Counted from the stretch's first letter, positions 1-7,234 are shown. The stretch is 9,840 nucleotides of DNA from Ectothiorhodospiraceae bacterium (GCA_007125455.1 SLDE01000132.1:1-9840), one strand, 5' to 3'. The notes: generated from the sequence alone by a model not told the origin. Made by a program: numbers and translations.

Positions 1-674
1 GGCGGGGTAGCCTTGCGCTGGTCGTCGAGCTGGATGACGTGCCAGCCGAACTGACTCTGTACCGGGCTTTTGCTGTACTTGCCCTTATCCAGCGCCATGA
101 CCGCACGGCTGAATTCCGGCACCATCTGCTGCGGATTGAACCAGCCCAGATCGCCGCCGCGCTCGGCAGAGCCATCTTTGGAATGTTCTGCGGCCAGTTG
201 GGCAAAGTTGCCGCCCATATCCAGTTCGGTGATGATCTGTTCGGCACGCTGGCGGTCGTCTACCAGGATGTGGCGCGCCTTGTACTCCTGCATGTCCAAA
301 CGCCCGATCTCGTCATCATAACGCTTGCGCAGTTCGGCATCGGTGATGGTCGGCTTGCCTACGGCGTCTTCCAGTGCGGCACCCATGATGACATTTTTGC
401 GCGCCGCATCGATGGCGGCCTGTACATCATTGCGCTTGTCCAGCCCCTGGCGGGTGGCGTCCTGGTAAACCAGTTCGCGGGTAACCAGTTCGCTGAGGAT
501 CTCGTTGATGTCCGCCTCGCGTCCGGCAGGGTTCTCCTCGATAAAACGCTCCACATCCTGTTGGGTGATGGCCTTACCGTTGACGGTGGCAAGGGTATCG
601 GCCAGTGTGGCGCTGGAGAGACCCAGGGCGGCGGCGGCAAACAGTGGTAGTGCCAGTCGGCTAAATCGTGTCAT
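1..674 (-). CDS. Exported parvulin-type peptidyl-prolyl cis-trans isomerase (PpiC/SurA-like), 3' end outside window
   Basis: Seen: read on the minus strand from ATG at 674, the frame stays open to the left edge (224 residues) with no stop, so the C-terminus lies outside. Residues 1-25 form a signal peptide: basic MTRFSR, an Ala/Leu-rich core, and a TLA cleavage site before Asp26. Residues about 26-125 are a helical chaperone-like segment. Residues about 129-218 are a rotamase PpiC domain: RHILV (134-138), GGDLGWF (173-179), then FGWHVIQ (209-215). Known for the family: periplasmic isomerases and chaperones that fold exported or outer-membrane proteins; usual length is about 260 residues, so perhaps 35 are missing. 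The Shine-Dalgarno AAAGGAAG at 683-690 supports the start. The gene follows bolA by 26 bases and is probably co-transcribed with it. Which member of the PpiC family this is remains undecided, so no symbol is given. Confidence 0.9.
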   Translation of the reverse strand, partial: MTRFSRLALPLFAAAALGLSSATLADTLATVNGKAITQQDVERFIEENPAGREADINEILSELVTRELVYQDATRQGLDKRNDVQAAIDAARKNVIMGAALEDAVGKPTITDAELRKRYDDEIGRLDMQEYKARHILVDDRQRAEQIITELDMGGNFAQLAAEHSKDGSAERGGDLGWFNPQQMVPEFSRAVMALDKGKYSKSPVQSQFGWHVIQLDDQRKATP

Positions 675-700
675 ATCTATTGCTTCCTTTGGTTTGATTA

Positions 701-970
701 TCAGGATTCCCCTGGGGAGCGGGCCTGGATGCTGAGTGCGTGTACTTCGCTCTGCATCAGTTCTCCCATGGCCTCGTAGACCATGCGGTGGCGCTGGATG
801 GTGGGCTGCTCCGCGAATCTCTTGCTGACGATCCGCACGATGTAGTGGCCGCCACCCTTGGCGCTGGCGTGGCCGACGTGCTTGTGGCTTTCGTCGACGA
901 TCTCCAGCTCCTCAGGGGCGAAGGCTGCCTCCAGGGTATGGCGAATGCGCTCAATGCGACTTTCACTCAT
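701..970 (-). CDS. bolA: BolA family protein
   Basis: Seen: 89 residues with the BolA core DESHKHVGHASAKGGGHY (residues 26-43), then IVSKRF and the RHRMVYEAMGELM block (60-72), ending with HALSIQA. Length matches the family. Known: BolA proteins are small cytoplasmic factors that partner monothiol glutaredoxins in Fe-S cluster handling, and E. coli BolA also acts as a transcriptional regulator of morphology and stationary-phase genes. The start ATG overlaps the stop of the upstream yciI-like gene (ATGA overlap at 967-970), indicating translational coupling. The exported isomerase gene follows 26 bases downstream. Whether this is the BolA or the IbaG/YrbA branch cannot be settled by eye; the DESHKHVGHA motif favours BolA proper. 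Confidence 0.9.
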   Translation of the reverse strand: MSESRIERIRHTLEAAFAPEELEIVDESHKHVGHASAKGGGHYIVRIVSKRFAEQPTIQRHRMVYEAMGELMQSEVHALSIQARSPGES

Positions 971-1266
971 GGGAGCACCTTCTTGAAGGGTTTAACGGTG
1001 ACCTGGGCATAGACACCGGCGGCCACGTAGGGGTCGGCGTCGGCCCAGGCTTGAGCGGCCTCCAGTGAGGAGAACTCGGCGACCACCAGGCTGCCGGTAA
1101 AGCCCGCCTCGCCAGGGTCGCTGCTATCGACCGCTGGATGGGGGCCAGCCAGGAGTAGTCGCCCCTCGTGCTTGAGTTGTTGCAGGCGTTCGATGTGGGC
1201 GGGACGGGCCGTGGCGCGTAGCGGCAGGCTGCTGGGCACGTCCTCACTGATGATGGCGTAGAACAA
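967..1266 (-). CDS. yciI: YciI family protein
   Basis: Seen: 99 residues. The protein matches the E. coli YciI pattern over its length: RPAHIERLQQL, EGRLLLAGPHPAVDS, AGFTGSLVVAEF, AQAWADADPYVAAGVY, and a VKPFKK tail. Known: YciI proteins are small alpha/beta-barrel (ferredoxin-like) proteins with a conserved His-Asp pair; Haemophilus YciI was proposed to be an enzyme from its structure, but the physiological reaction is not established. Start choice: the codon is TTG (1264-1266). It is supported by GGAG at 1274-1277 with a 7-base spacer and by alignment with the family N-terminus (FYAII corresponding to LYVIY). It is the first gene of the minus-strand cluster, and its stop overlaps the bolA start. 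A yciB (septation protein A) gene, often next to yciI in relatives, is absent here. Confidence 0.9.
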   Translation of the reverse strand: MFYAIISEDVPSSLPLRATARPAHIERLQQLKHEGRLLLAGPHPAVDSSDPGEAGFTGSLVVAEFSSLEAAQAWADADPYVAAGVYAQVTVKPFKKVLP

Positions 1267-1284
1267 AGGTTCACTCCGTTTTCG

Positions 1285-1290
1285 CTTATA
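1285..1290 (-). promoter_or_regulatory. Candidate -10 box for the yciI-bolA-isomerase cluster
   Basis: On the minus strand TATAAG (within TTTATAAG) lies 18 bases upstream of the TTG start and just before the Shine-Dalgarno at 1274-1277. No good -35 hexamer is found 16-18 bases upstream. The location in the divergent gap is right but the sequence support is weak. Confidence 0.35.
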
Positions 1291-1364
1291 AAGTTGAGTA
1301 ATTTACCACAGATAAATGCCCAGTTGGCAGCATAAACAAGATATCCGGGCTAGTGGAAATCCGT

Positions 1365-1370
1365 TACAAT
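1365..1370 (+). promoter_or_regulatory. Candidate -10 box (TACAAT) immediately before rnm
   Basis: TACAAT sits 9 bases before the ATG at 1380, inside the context GTTACAATGCGCC, with a GC-rich discriminator. A transcript starting 6-8 bases downstream would begin 1-3 bases before the ATG, so the mRNA would be close to leaderless. No Shine-Dalgarno is visible before the ATG, consistent with that. No convincing -35 is seen. Confidence 0.45.
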
Positions 1371-1379
1371 GCGCCGCCT

Positions 1380-2210
1380 ATGACTCGACGATACGATCTG
1401 CACAGCCATTCACTGGCCTCCGACGGCAGCCTTAGCCCATCCGAACTGGTGCGTATGGCGGCCAGCAACGGGGTGGATGTACTGGCACTGACCGACCACG
1501 ATGATACCGGTGGCATCGCGCAGGCCAGTGAGGCCGCGCAGCAGGTGGGGATTACCCTGATCCCCGGGATCGAGATCTCGGTGAGCTGGAACAGGCAGAC
1601 GGTACACATCGTCGGACTGCGCATCGACCCGACAAGTTCCCCGCTGCAGCAGGGCTTGGCCCGGCTGCGTGAATGGCGTAACTGGCGTGCTGAGGAGATG
1701 GGCAGGCGTCTGGCCAAACACGGGATCCACGGCGCCTACGAGGCCGCCGCCAAGATGGCTCAGGGGCGCATCATCAGCCGCACCCACTTTGCCAGGTTTC
1801 TGGCGGACAATGGCCATGCCAGAAGTGTCAGGGATGTGTTTAAATCCTTCCTCAAGCCCAATAAGCCGGGCTATGTGGCGGGGGAGTGGGCCTCGCTGGA
1901 AGAGGCGCTGGGCTGGATCCACGGTGCCGGTGGCCAGGCGGTGATCGCCCACCCGGCCCGTTATGCGATGACCGCCACCCGTCGGCGCAAGCTGGTGGGG
2001 GAGTTTGTCGAGCTGGGGGGCGAGGGGTTGGAGGTTGTCTCCGGCAGCCACAGCCGGGGAGATAACTTCAGCATGGCCCAGGTGGCGCGCCACTTTGGCC
2101 TGAAGGCCTCGGCGGGGTCCGACTTTCATGGTCCGGAGAACCCCTGGGTGATGCTGGGCAAGCTTGAACCATTGCCTGAGGGTTGTGTGCCGATCTGGGC
2201 GGATTGGTAG
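1380..2210 (+). CDS. rnm: PHP-domain RNase AM (YciV family, 5'-3' exoribonuclease / 3',5'-nucleotide bisphosphatase)
   Basis: Seen: 276 residues with the PHP metal-site motifs in order: DLHSHSLASDG (His8, His10, Asp15), LTDHDD (His40), PGIEIS (Glu65), VHIVG (His76), IAHPARY (His191) and GSDFHG (Asp248, His250). The middle block RTHFARFLADNGHA is typical of the YciV family. Known: E. coli YciV (RNase AM) trims the 5' ends of rRNAs and other RNAs and degrades short oligoribonucleotides; related PHP enzymes hydrolyse 3',5'-bisphosphonucleotides. Start: ATG at 1380 is preferred because MTRRYDLHSHS begins directly at the first PHP motif. An upstream in-frame GTG at 1353 would add nine residues that overlap the probable -10 box. 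As in E. coli, yciO lies immediately downstream. Enzyme class is secure; the exact in vivo substrate is inferred. Confidence 0.9.
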   Translation: MTRRYDLHSHSLASDGSLSPSELVRMAASNGVDVLALTDHDDTGGIAQASEAAQQVGITLIPGIEISVSWNRQTVHIVGLRIDPTSSPLQQGLARLREWRNWRAEEMGRRLAKHGIHGAYEAAAKMAQGRIISRTHFARFLADNGHARSVRDVFKSFLKPNKPGYVAGEWASLEEALGWIHGAGGQAVIAHPARYAMTATRRRKLVGEFVELGGEGLEVVSGSHSRGDNFSMAQVARHFGLKASAGSDFHGPENPWVMLGKLEPLPEGCVPIWADW

Positions 2211-2214
2211 TCGT

Positions 2215-2257
2215 TCTCACCGCCGAGACGCAGAAAACGCAGAAGTCTTTCTTTATG
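2215..2257. repeat. Probable copy of a dispersed intergenic repeat (ACGCAGAA-type)
   Basis: The rnm-yciO gap contains two copies of ACGCAGAA at 2228-2235 and 2237-2244 (9-base period), preceded by TCTCACCGCCGAG and followed by a pyrimidine-rich stretch. From memory, this resembles the short non-coding interspersed elements found in many proteobacterial genomes that translate spuriously to peptides such as HRRDAENAE. Only one copy is visible in this window, so the dispersed nature is inferred. Confidence 0.45.
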
Positions 2258-2271
2258 TTGGTGATAAACAG

Positions 2272-2892
2272 ATGAGCCAGTTTTTTCAGATCCATCCGGA
2301 TAATCCACAAAAACGCCTGATCGACCAGGCAGTGGAAATATTGCGCGGGGGCGGGGTGATCGTCTATCCCACCGACTCGGGCTATGCCCTGGGCTGCCAG
2401 ATCGAGGACAAGCGCGCGCTGGATCGTATTCGTGAGATCCGCCGCCTGGACGACCGTCACAACTTCACCCTGGCCTGTAGCGACCTGTCCGAGATCAGCA
2501 CCTATGCCAAGGTGGACAACACCCTGTTCCGTCTGCTCAAGGCGGTAACCCCCGGCCCCTATACCTTTATTATGGAGGCTACCCGCGAGGTGCCCCGGCG
2601 TGTACAGAGCCGCCGCAAGACCATCGGCATGCGGGTGCCAGCCAATCCCATCGCCCAGGCGCTGTTGGCGGGACTGGGCGAGCCGATCATGAGCACCTCG
2701 CTGATCCTCCCTGGCGAAGAACTCCCCGAATGCGACCCTTACGAGATCCGCCAGTCCCTGGAGCACCAACTGGATCTGGTGATCGACGGCGGATATGGCT
2801 CCATGGAGCCCAGTACGGTGATCGATCTCACCGGTGAGAGCCCTGAGGTGATCCGCCGCGGCCTGGGCGATCCTGCCCCCTTCGAGGTGTAA
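2272..2892 (+). CDS. yciO: YciO, YrdC/Sua5-domain protein (threonylcarbamoyl-AMP synthase-like paralog)
   Basis: Seen: 206 residues forming one YrdC/Sua5 domain. Motifs follow E. coli YciO closely: start MSQFFQIHPDNPQ, IVYPTDSGYALGC, HNFTLACSDLSE, PGPYTFI, RRKTIGMRVP, MSTSL and VIDLT, with PFEV at the end. Known: this fold makes threonylcarbamoyl-AMP from threonine, bicarbonate and ATP for the tRNA t6A modification in TsaC/Sua5; YciO is a paralog whose role is less settled. Start: ATG at 2272 is chosen because it gives the family N-terminus exactly. The frame is open further upstream, to 2164, but that extension overlaps rnm and runs through the intergenic repeat. The ribosome binding site is weak. 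It lies 61 bases after rnm and is probably co-transcribed. Confidence 0.93.
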   Translation: MSQFFQIHPDNPQKRLIDQAVEILRGGGVIVYPTDSGYALGCQIEDKRALDRIREIRRLDDRHNFTLACSDLSEISTYAKVDNTLFRLLKAVTPGPYTFIMEATREVPRRVQSRRKTIGMRVPANPIAQALLAGLGEPIMSTSLILPGEELPECDPYEIRQSLEHQLDLVIDGGYGSMEPSTVIDLTGESPEVIRRGLGDPAPFEV

Positions 2893-2909
2893 GTGGCCTA
2901 TTCGAGCGC

Positions 2910-2915
2910 TATAAT
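2910..2915 (+). promoter_or_regulatory. Candidate -10 box (TATAAT) immediately before the site-2 protease gene
   Basis: A perfect TATAAT with context GCGCTATAATCCGC lies in the 29-base gap after yciO and ends 6 bases before the ATG at 2922. Initiation about 7 bases downstream would start at or next to the ATG. No Shine-Dalgarno precedes the ATG. No clear -35 is found, because that region is the end of yciO. It could be an internal promoter that also serves the downstream trpS-scpAB-rluB genes. Confidence 0.5.
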
Positions 2916-2921
2916 CCGCTG

Positions 2922-3617
2922 ATGGAAGAGCTAAGCCTGTTACAGCGTGTGGCGATATGGGTACTGCCGGTACTGTTCGCGATCACCGTGCACGAAACGG
3001 CCCACGGCTGGATGGCACTGCGCCTGGGCGATCCCACCGCCAAGATGCTTGGCAGGCTGACCCTCAACCCCATCAAGCACATCGACCCGCTCGGCACGGT
3101 GATCGTGCCGGGGCTGATGCTAATGTTCAGCGGCTTTCTGTTCGGCTGGGCCAAGCCGGTGCCGGTGACCGCGCAGAACCTGCGCAACCCCCGTGGCGAC
3201 ATGGCCTGGGTGGCCCTGGCCGGTCCGCTCTCCAATCTGTTGATGGCGATCTTCTGGGCGCTGGTGGCGCGGATTGGGATGCTGCTGGGCGATGTTAGCC
3301 CCGAATTGGCGCTGTTTTTGATCTATTCCGGGGTGGCGGGGATCTTCGTCAACACCCTGATCGGCGTGCTCAATCTGCTGCCTATCCTGCCGCTGGATGG
3401 CGGACGCATCCTCTCTGCCCTGCTACCGGGGCGGGTGGCCTACCAGCTTGATCGGCTGGAGCCCTATGGCCTGATCATCCTGGTGGTCTTGCTGTTCACC
3501 GGGATCCTCGGCATGATCCTCTGGCCACTCATCGGGCTGGTACTGCAGGGGCTTGCGCCATTGGGGGGCTTCAGCGTCGATGCGCTGGCCTACCTGCTGC
3601 ATACTTTGCGCAACTGA
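2922..3617 (+). CDS. Site-2 protease family (M50) integral membrane zinc metalloprotease
   Basis: Seen: 231 residues, strongly hydrophobic, with about five to six membrane segments. The zinc motif HETAH (24-28, HExxH) lies in the first membrane helix. The second metal motif, LLPILPLDGGR with Asp159, lies in a later helix. A conserved PLGTVIVPG block (56-64) and LAGPLSNL (99-106) are typical of the compact YfhC/SpoIVFB-type subgroup without PDZ domains. Known: M50 proteases cleave substrates within or near the membrane; the compact bacterial members in this synteny have no established substrate. The gene precedes trpS with a 34-base gap. It is not RseP, which is about 450 residues with PDZ domains. 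Confidence 0.92.
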   Translation: MEELSLLQRVAIWVLPVLFAITVHETAHGWMALRLGDPTAKMLGRLTLNPIKHIDPLGTVIVPGLMLMFSGFLFGWAKPVPVTAQNLRNPRGDMAWVALAGPLSNLLMAIFWALVARIGMLLGDVSPELALFLIYSGVAGIFVNTLIGVLNLLPILPLDGGRILSALLPGRVAYQLDRLEPYGLIILVVLLFTGILGMILWPLIGLVLQGLAPLGGFSVDALAYLLHTLRN

Positions 3618-3651
3618 ATTCTTTGAATAACATATCAATCGGGAAGCTATC

Positions 3652-4866
3652 TTGAATCTGGTTACACAAAATCAACGCGTGCTCTCGGGCATGCGCCCCA
3701 CCGGCAAACTGCATTTGGGCCACTACCACGGCGTGCTGAAAAACTGGCAGCGTCTGCAGCATGAGTACCAGTGCTTCTTTTTCGTCGCCGACTGGCATGC
3801 GTTGACCACCGAGTACGACAACAGTCAAATCATCTCCGAGAGCGTACACGACATGGTGATCGACTGGCTGGCGGCGGGGATCAACCCCGGCTCGTGCAAG
3901 TTGTTTATCCAGTCCCAGGTGCCGGAACATGCCGAGTTGCATCTGCTGCTGTCGATGATCACCCCGCTGGGTTGGCTGGAACGGGTACCCACCTACAAGG
4001 ACCAGCAGGAAAAGCTCAAGGAGAAGGATCTGGCCACCTACGGTTTCCTGGGCTACCCGCTGCTGCAGAGTGCCGACATCCTCATCTACCGCGCCACCCA
4101 GGTGCCGGTGGGGGAGGATCAGGTGGTCCATGTGGAGCTGACCCGCGAGGTGGCGCGTCGCTTCAACCACCTCTACGGACGCGAGCCGGACTTCGCCGAA
4201 AAGGCCGAGGCGGCAGCGAAGAAGATGGGGAAAAAGAACGCCAAGCTCTACCATGAATTGCGCCGCAGCTATCAGGAGCAGGGTGATCACGAGGCGCTGG
4301 AAAAGGCCCGTGCCCTGCTTACCGATCAGCAGAACATCACCCTGGGTGATCGCGAGCGGCTGTTCGGCTACCTGGAAGGTGGCGGCAAGATTATCCTGCC
4401 GGAACCTCAGGCCCTGCTCACCCCGGCGGCGAAGATGCCGGGGCTGGACGGCCAGAAGATGTCCAAGTCCTATAACAACACCATCTCCCTGCGCGAAACG
4501 CCGGAGACCGTGGAAAAGAAGCTGCGCACCATGCCCACCGATCCGGCCCGTGTGCGCCGTACCGATGCGGGTGATCCGGACAACTGTCCGGTATGGCAGC
4601 TGCATCAGGTCTATAGTAATGACGAGGTCAAGACCTGGGTACAGGAAGGCTGCCGCAGCGCCGGGATCGGCTGTTTGGAGTGCAAGCAGCCGGTGATCGA
4701 CGCGGTGATTGCAGAACTGAAGCCGATGCGCGAGCGTGCCCAATCCTTTATCGAGGAGCCCGAGCTGGTACGCAAGATCCTCGCCGAAGGGGCCGAGGAG
4801 GCACGGGACTCGGCCAAGGAAACCCTCCGCGAGGTGCGCAGCGCGATGGGCCTGAGCTACAAGTAG
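3652..4866 (+). CDS. trpS: Tryptophanyl-tRNA synthetase, long form
   Basis: Seen: 404 residues. Class I synthetase signatures: HLGH (21-24, HIGH motif) within SGMRPTGKLHLGHYHG, FFFVADWHALTT, the tryptophan-site region LLQSADILIYRATQVPVGEDQ, and KMSKS (269-273). Known: it charges tRNA-Trp with tryptophan using ATP in the cytoplasm. The E. coli enzyme has 334 residues; this one carries an extra Lys/Glu-rich helical segment at about 185-245 (KKMGKKNAKLYHELRR onward), seen in the longer TrpRS of various beta- and gammaproteobacteria. Start: TTG at 3652, with GGGAAG (3641-3646) five bases upstream. The first in-frame ATG (residue 14) would remove the first beta strand and is rejected. scpA follows after 40 bases. 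Confidence 0.96.
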   Translation: MNLVTQNQRVLSGMRPTGKLHLGHYHGVLKNWQRLQHEYQCFFFVADWHALTTEYDNSQIISESVHDMVIDWLAAGINPGSCKLFIQSQVPEHAELHLLLSMITPLGWLERVPTYKDQQEKLKEKDLATYGFLGYPLLQSADILIYRATQVPVGEDQVVHVELTREVARRFNHLYGREPDFAEKAEAAAKKMGKKNAKLYHELRRSYQEQGDHEALEKARALLTDQQNITLGDRERLFGYLEGGGKIILPEPQALLTPAAKMPGLDGQKMSKSYNNTISLRETPETVEKKLRTMPTDPARVRRTDAGDPDNCPVWQLHQVYSNDEVKTWVQEGCRSAGIGCLECKQPVIDAVIAELKPMRERAQSFIEEPELVRKILAEGAEEARDSAKETLREVRSAMGLSYK

Positions 4867-4906
4867 GCACTGTGCCCATCCCTTCCACGCCAGGAGCTGG
4901 AGCAGC

Positions 4907-5737
4907 ATGACGGACAAGACACAAGCCAGCACCACCCCGCAGCAGGCCGAGATGCCCTTTGCTATCGTGCAAGGGACGGCGGTGACTGAGCTGCCCAAAG
5001 ACCTCTACATCCCGCCCCATGCATTGGAGGTCTTCCTGGAGGCCTTCGAGGGGCCGTTGGATCTGCTGTTGTACCTGATCAAACGCCAGAACCTGGACGT
5101 GCTCAACATCCCGATCGCCGAGATCACCCGTCAGTACATGGTCTATGTAGAGCTGATGAAGGTGGTGCAGTTGGAGTTGGCCGGGGAGTATCTGGTGATG
5201 GCGGCCATGCTGGCGGAGATCAAATCGCGTATGTTGCTGCCCCGCCAGGTGGAGGAGGAAGGGGAAGAGGGCGACCCCCGCGCCGAGTTGATCCGGCGTT
5301 TGCAGGAGTACGAACGCTACAAACAGGCCGCCGAGGAGATCGACGAGTTACCGCGTAGCGGGCGCGAGACCTTCCCGATCCGTATCGCCACCCCGGATCG
5401 CCACAGCGAAAGGCCCGAGCCCGAGGTCAAGCTGCAGGATCTGCTGTTGGCCATGGCCGATGTGATACGCCGTGCGGATATGTTTGCCCACCACCAGGTA
5501 CAACGTGAGTCACTCTCGGTGCGCGAGCGTATGAGCCAGATCCTGGAGCGCATCGGACCGGACAACTTTGTCGAATTCACCAGTCTGTTTACCGTGGAAG
5601 AGGGGCGACTGGGGGTGGTGGTCAGTCTGATGGCGGTGTTGGAATTGATCAAGCAGTCGGTGATAGAGCTGATCCAGGCCGAGCCCTTTGGCGCGATCCA
5701 CGTCAAGGCCGTGGGCAGCACTCACCAGGAAGGATAA
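4907..5737 (+). CDS. scpA: Segregation and condensation protein A (kleisin)
   Basis: Seen: 276 residues. After a polar N-terminal extension of about 38 residues comes the kleisin N-terminal domain FEGPLDLLLYLI, then NIPIAEITRQYM, AGEYLVMAAMLAEIKSRMLLP, an acidic linker (VEEEGEEGD), a helical middle, and a C-terminal winged helix (VEFTSLFTVEEGRLGVVVSLMAVLELIK) ending in AEPFGAIHV. Known: ScpA bridges the SMC ATPase heads and binds ScpB in the bacterial condensin, acting in chromosome compaction and segregation. GGAG motifs before the ATG (4893-4902) support the start. scpB follows after five bases. No smc gene is in the window. Gammaproteobacteria with this operon usually encode SMC elsewhere, rather than or alongside MukBEF. 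Confidence 0.95.
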   Translation: MTDKTQASTTPQQAEMPFAIVQGTAVTELPKDLYIPPHALEVFLEAFEGPLDLLLYLIKRQNLDVLNIPIAEITRQYMVYVELMKVVQLELAGEYLVMAAMLAEIKSRMLLPRQVEEEGEEGDPRAELIRRLQEYERYKQAAEEIDELPRSGRETFPIRIATPDRHSERPEPEVKLQDLLLAMADVIRRADMFAHHQVQRESLSVRERMSQILERIGPDNFVEFTSLFTVEEGRLGVVVSLMAVLELIKQSVIELIQAEPFGAIHVKAVGSTHQEG

Positions 5738-5742
5738 GCCGG

Positions 5743-6393
5743 ATGGAAAACGAAAAGCTGAGCAATATTATTGAGGCGGCCCTGTTTGCCGCCGGTGAAC
5801 CACTCTCCATCGAGCGCCTGCAACGTCTGTTCGAGGAGGATGAACAGCCCAGTAAGGGGCAGATTAATACGGTGCTTGAGCAATTGCGCGAGCACTGTGA
5901 AGGGCGTGGCATCGAACTGCGCGAAGTGGCCAGTGGCTTTCGCTACCAGGCTCGCTCGGAGGTCTCGCGCTGGGTATCCCGGCTTTGGGAAGAGCGTGCG
6001 CCACGCTACTCCCGTGCGCTGATGGAGACCATGGCGCTGATCGCCTATCGCCAACCCATCACCCGTGCCGAGATCGAGGATGTCCGCGGGGTCGCGGTGA
6101 GCAGCCAGATCATCAAGACCCTGCACGAACGGGACTGGATCCGTGTGCTGGGCCACCGTGATGTGCCGGGTCGGCCTGCCCTGTACGGGACCACCCGTGA
6201 CTTTCTCGACTATTTTAACCTCAAGAGCCTGGACGAGTTGCCCACCCTGGCCGAACTGCGCGATATCGACAAGATCAATGCCGAGTTGGATCTGCGTATG
6301 CCCGGCGAGTCGGTCAACCCCGACGATCTCCCTCCCTCCGGCGTGACGGCCAAGCTGCCCAGCGCCGATATTGAACCGGTATGTTATGACTGA
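5743..6393 (+). CDS. scpB: Segregation and condensation protein B
   Basis: Seen: 216 residues with two tandem winged-helix domains. The N-terminal one starts IIEAALFAAGEPLSIERL. The second contains LMETMALIAYRQPITRAEIEDVRG (partly 91-115), VSSQIIKTLHERDWI and the family end motif PGRPALYGTTRDFLDYFNL. The C-terminal 50 residues are a less conserved tail. Known: a ScpB dimer binds the kleisin ScpA and regulates the SMC-ScpAB complex. The Shine-Dalgarno AGGAAGGA (5727-5734) overlaps the end of scpA, with an 8-base spacer. Its last codons overlap the start of rluB (6386-6393), suggesting coupling. Pairing with scpA is standard. Confidence 0.95.
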   Translation: MENEKLSNIIEAALFAAGEPLSIERLQRLFEEDEQPSKGQINTVLEQLREHCEGRGIELREVASGFRYQARSEVSRWVSRLWEERAPRYSRALMETMALIAYRQPITRAEIEDVRGVAVSSQIIKTLHERDWIRVLGHRDVPGRPALYGTTRDFLDYFNLKSLDELPTLAELRDIDKINAELDLRMPGESVNPDDLPPSGVTAKLPSADIEPVCYD

Positions 6394-7234
6394 AAAACTG
6401 CAAAAATTGCTGGCTCGTGCCGGATTGGGCTCGCGCCGCGAGATCGAAGGCTGGATCAGTGAAGGACGTGTGTCGGTGAATGGCCAGGTCGCCGCATTGG
6501 GCGAGCGGGCTGGTGAGGCCGACGTGATCCGGGTGGATGGCAAGCCTGTCAGCAAAAGCCAGCTGCATCCGCCACGTTGCCGGGTACTGCTTTACCACAA
6601 GCCGGTGGGGGAGGTGACCAGCCGCAGCGACGAGGCTGGACGCGCCACGGTCTTCGACAACCTGCCGGGGATCCGTAATGGCCGCTGGATCGCCGTGGGT
6701 CGGCTGGATATCAACACCAGCGGCGTACTGTTGTTCACCAACGACGGTGAATTGGCCAACCGCCTGATGCACCCCTCCTATACCATCGAGCGCGAGTATG
6801 CGGTGCGTGTGCTGGGAGAGGTCAGCCAAGAGCAACTCAAGGCGATGACCAAAGGTGTGCAACTGGAAGACGGCGTAGCACGCTTCACCCAATTACGTGA
6901 CGCCGGCGGTGACGGGGCCAACCACTGGTATCACGTTATCCTGGAGGAAGGGCGCAACCGTGAAGTACGCCGCCTGTGGGAGTCCCAGGGGCTAACCATC
7001 AGTCGCCTGATCCGGGTGCGCTACGGGCCGATCATCCTGCACCGCAGCATCCGACCCAGCAAGTGGGAAGAGTTGGACGAAAGAAACATCTCCCTGCTGC
7101 GCCAGGCCGTGGGGCTGGAGACGGTCGAGAAAAAACGCCCAGGCCCCAATGACAGGCCTAAGCCGATCAAGACACGCCACGCCAGCAAGCAAGGGCGCAA
7201 CGCCCACCGTGGCAAGCCCGGTGGGCGGCGCTGA
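6386..7234 (+). CDS. rluB: 23S rRNA pseudouridine(2605) synthase, RsuA/RluB/E/F family
   Basis: Seen: 282 residues. An S4 RNA-binding domain (about 3-60: EKLQKLLARAGLGSRREIE) is followed by the RsuA-type catalytic domain with GRLDINTSGVLLFTNDG; Asp108 is the expected catalytic aspartate. The later motifs EGRNREVRRLWES and LIRVRYGPI are also present. The last 45 residues are a Lys/Arg-rich, low-complexity tail typical of RluB. Known: E. coli RluB converts U2605 of 23S rRNA to pseudouridine. RluB is preferred over RsuA, RluE or RluF because of the scpB neighbour, length and basic tail. Start: ATG at 6386 gives MTEKLQKLL and overlaps the scpB stop by 8 bases; an in-frame TTG at 6371 is less likely. 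No clear Shine-Dalgarno, consistent with translational coupling. Confidence 0.92.
   Translation: MTEKLQKLLARAGLGSRREIEGWISEGRVSVNGQVAALGERAGEADVIRVDGKPVSKSQLHPPRCRVLLYHKPVGEVTSRSDEAGRATVFDNLPGIRNGRWIAVGRLDINTSGVLLFTNDGELANRLMHPSYTIEREYAVRVLGEVSQEQLKAMTKGVQLEDGVARFTQLRDAGGDGANHWYHVILEEGRNREVRRLWESQGLTISRLIRVRYGPIILHRSIRPSKWEELDERNISLLRQAVGLETVEKKRPGPNDRPKPIKTRHASKQGRNAHRGKPGGRR

Noticed and set aside
39..650. Plus-strand open frame of 203 codons at the left edge
   Set aside because: The minus strand here encodes a clear exported PpiC-type isomerase with signal peptide and parvulin motifs; the plus-strand frame is its shadow.
1353..1379. Upstream GTG start for rnm adding nine residues
   Set aside because: The extension overlaps the likely -10 box and lies before the first PHP motif, which family members reach within a few residues of the start.
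2068..2769. Open frame of 233 codons on the minus strand opposite yciO and the end of rnm
   Set aside because: It overlaps two well-supported genes and runs through the repeat-like intergenic element; no family resemblance.
3571..4998. Very long open frame (475 codons) on the minus strand opposite trpS
   Set aside because: It is antisense to trpS across its full length, and trpS has all synthetase motifs and correct flanking spacing. The translation has no recognisable domain, and long antisense frames are expected in GC-rich coding DNA.
5722..6555. Open frame of 277 codons on the minus strand opposite scpB and the start of rluB
   Set aside because: Antisense shadow of strongly supported genes, with no ribosome binding site or domain.
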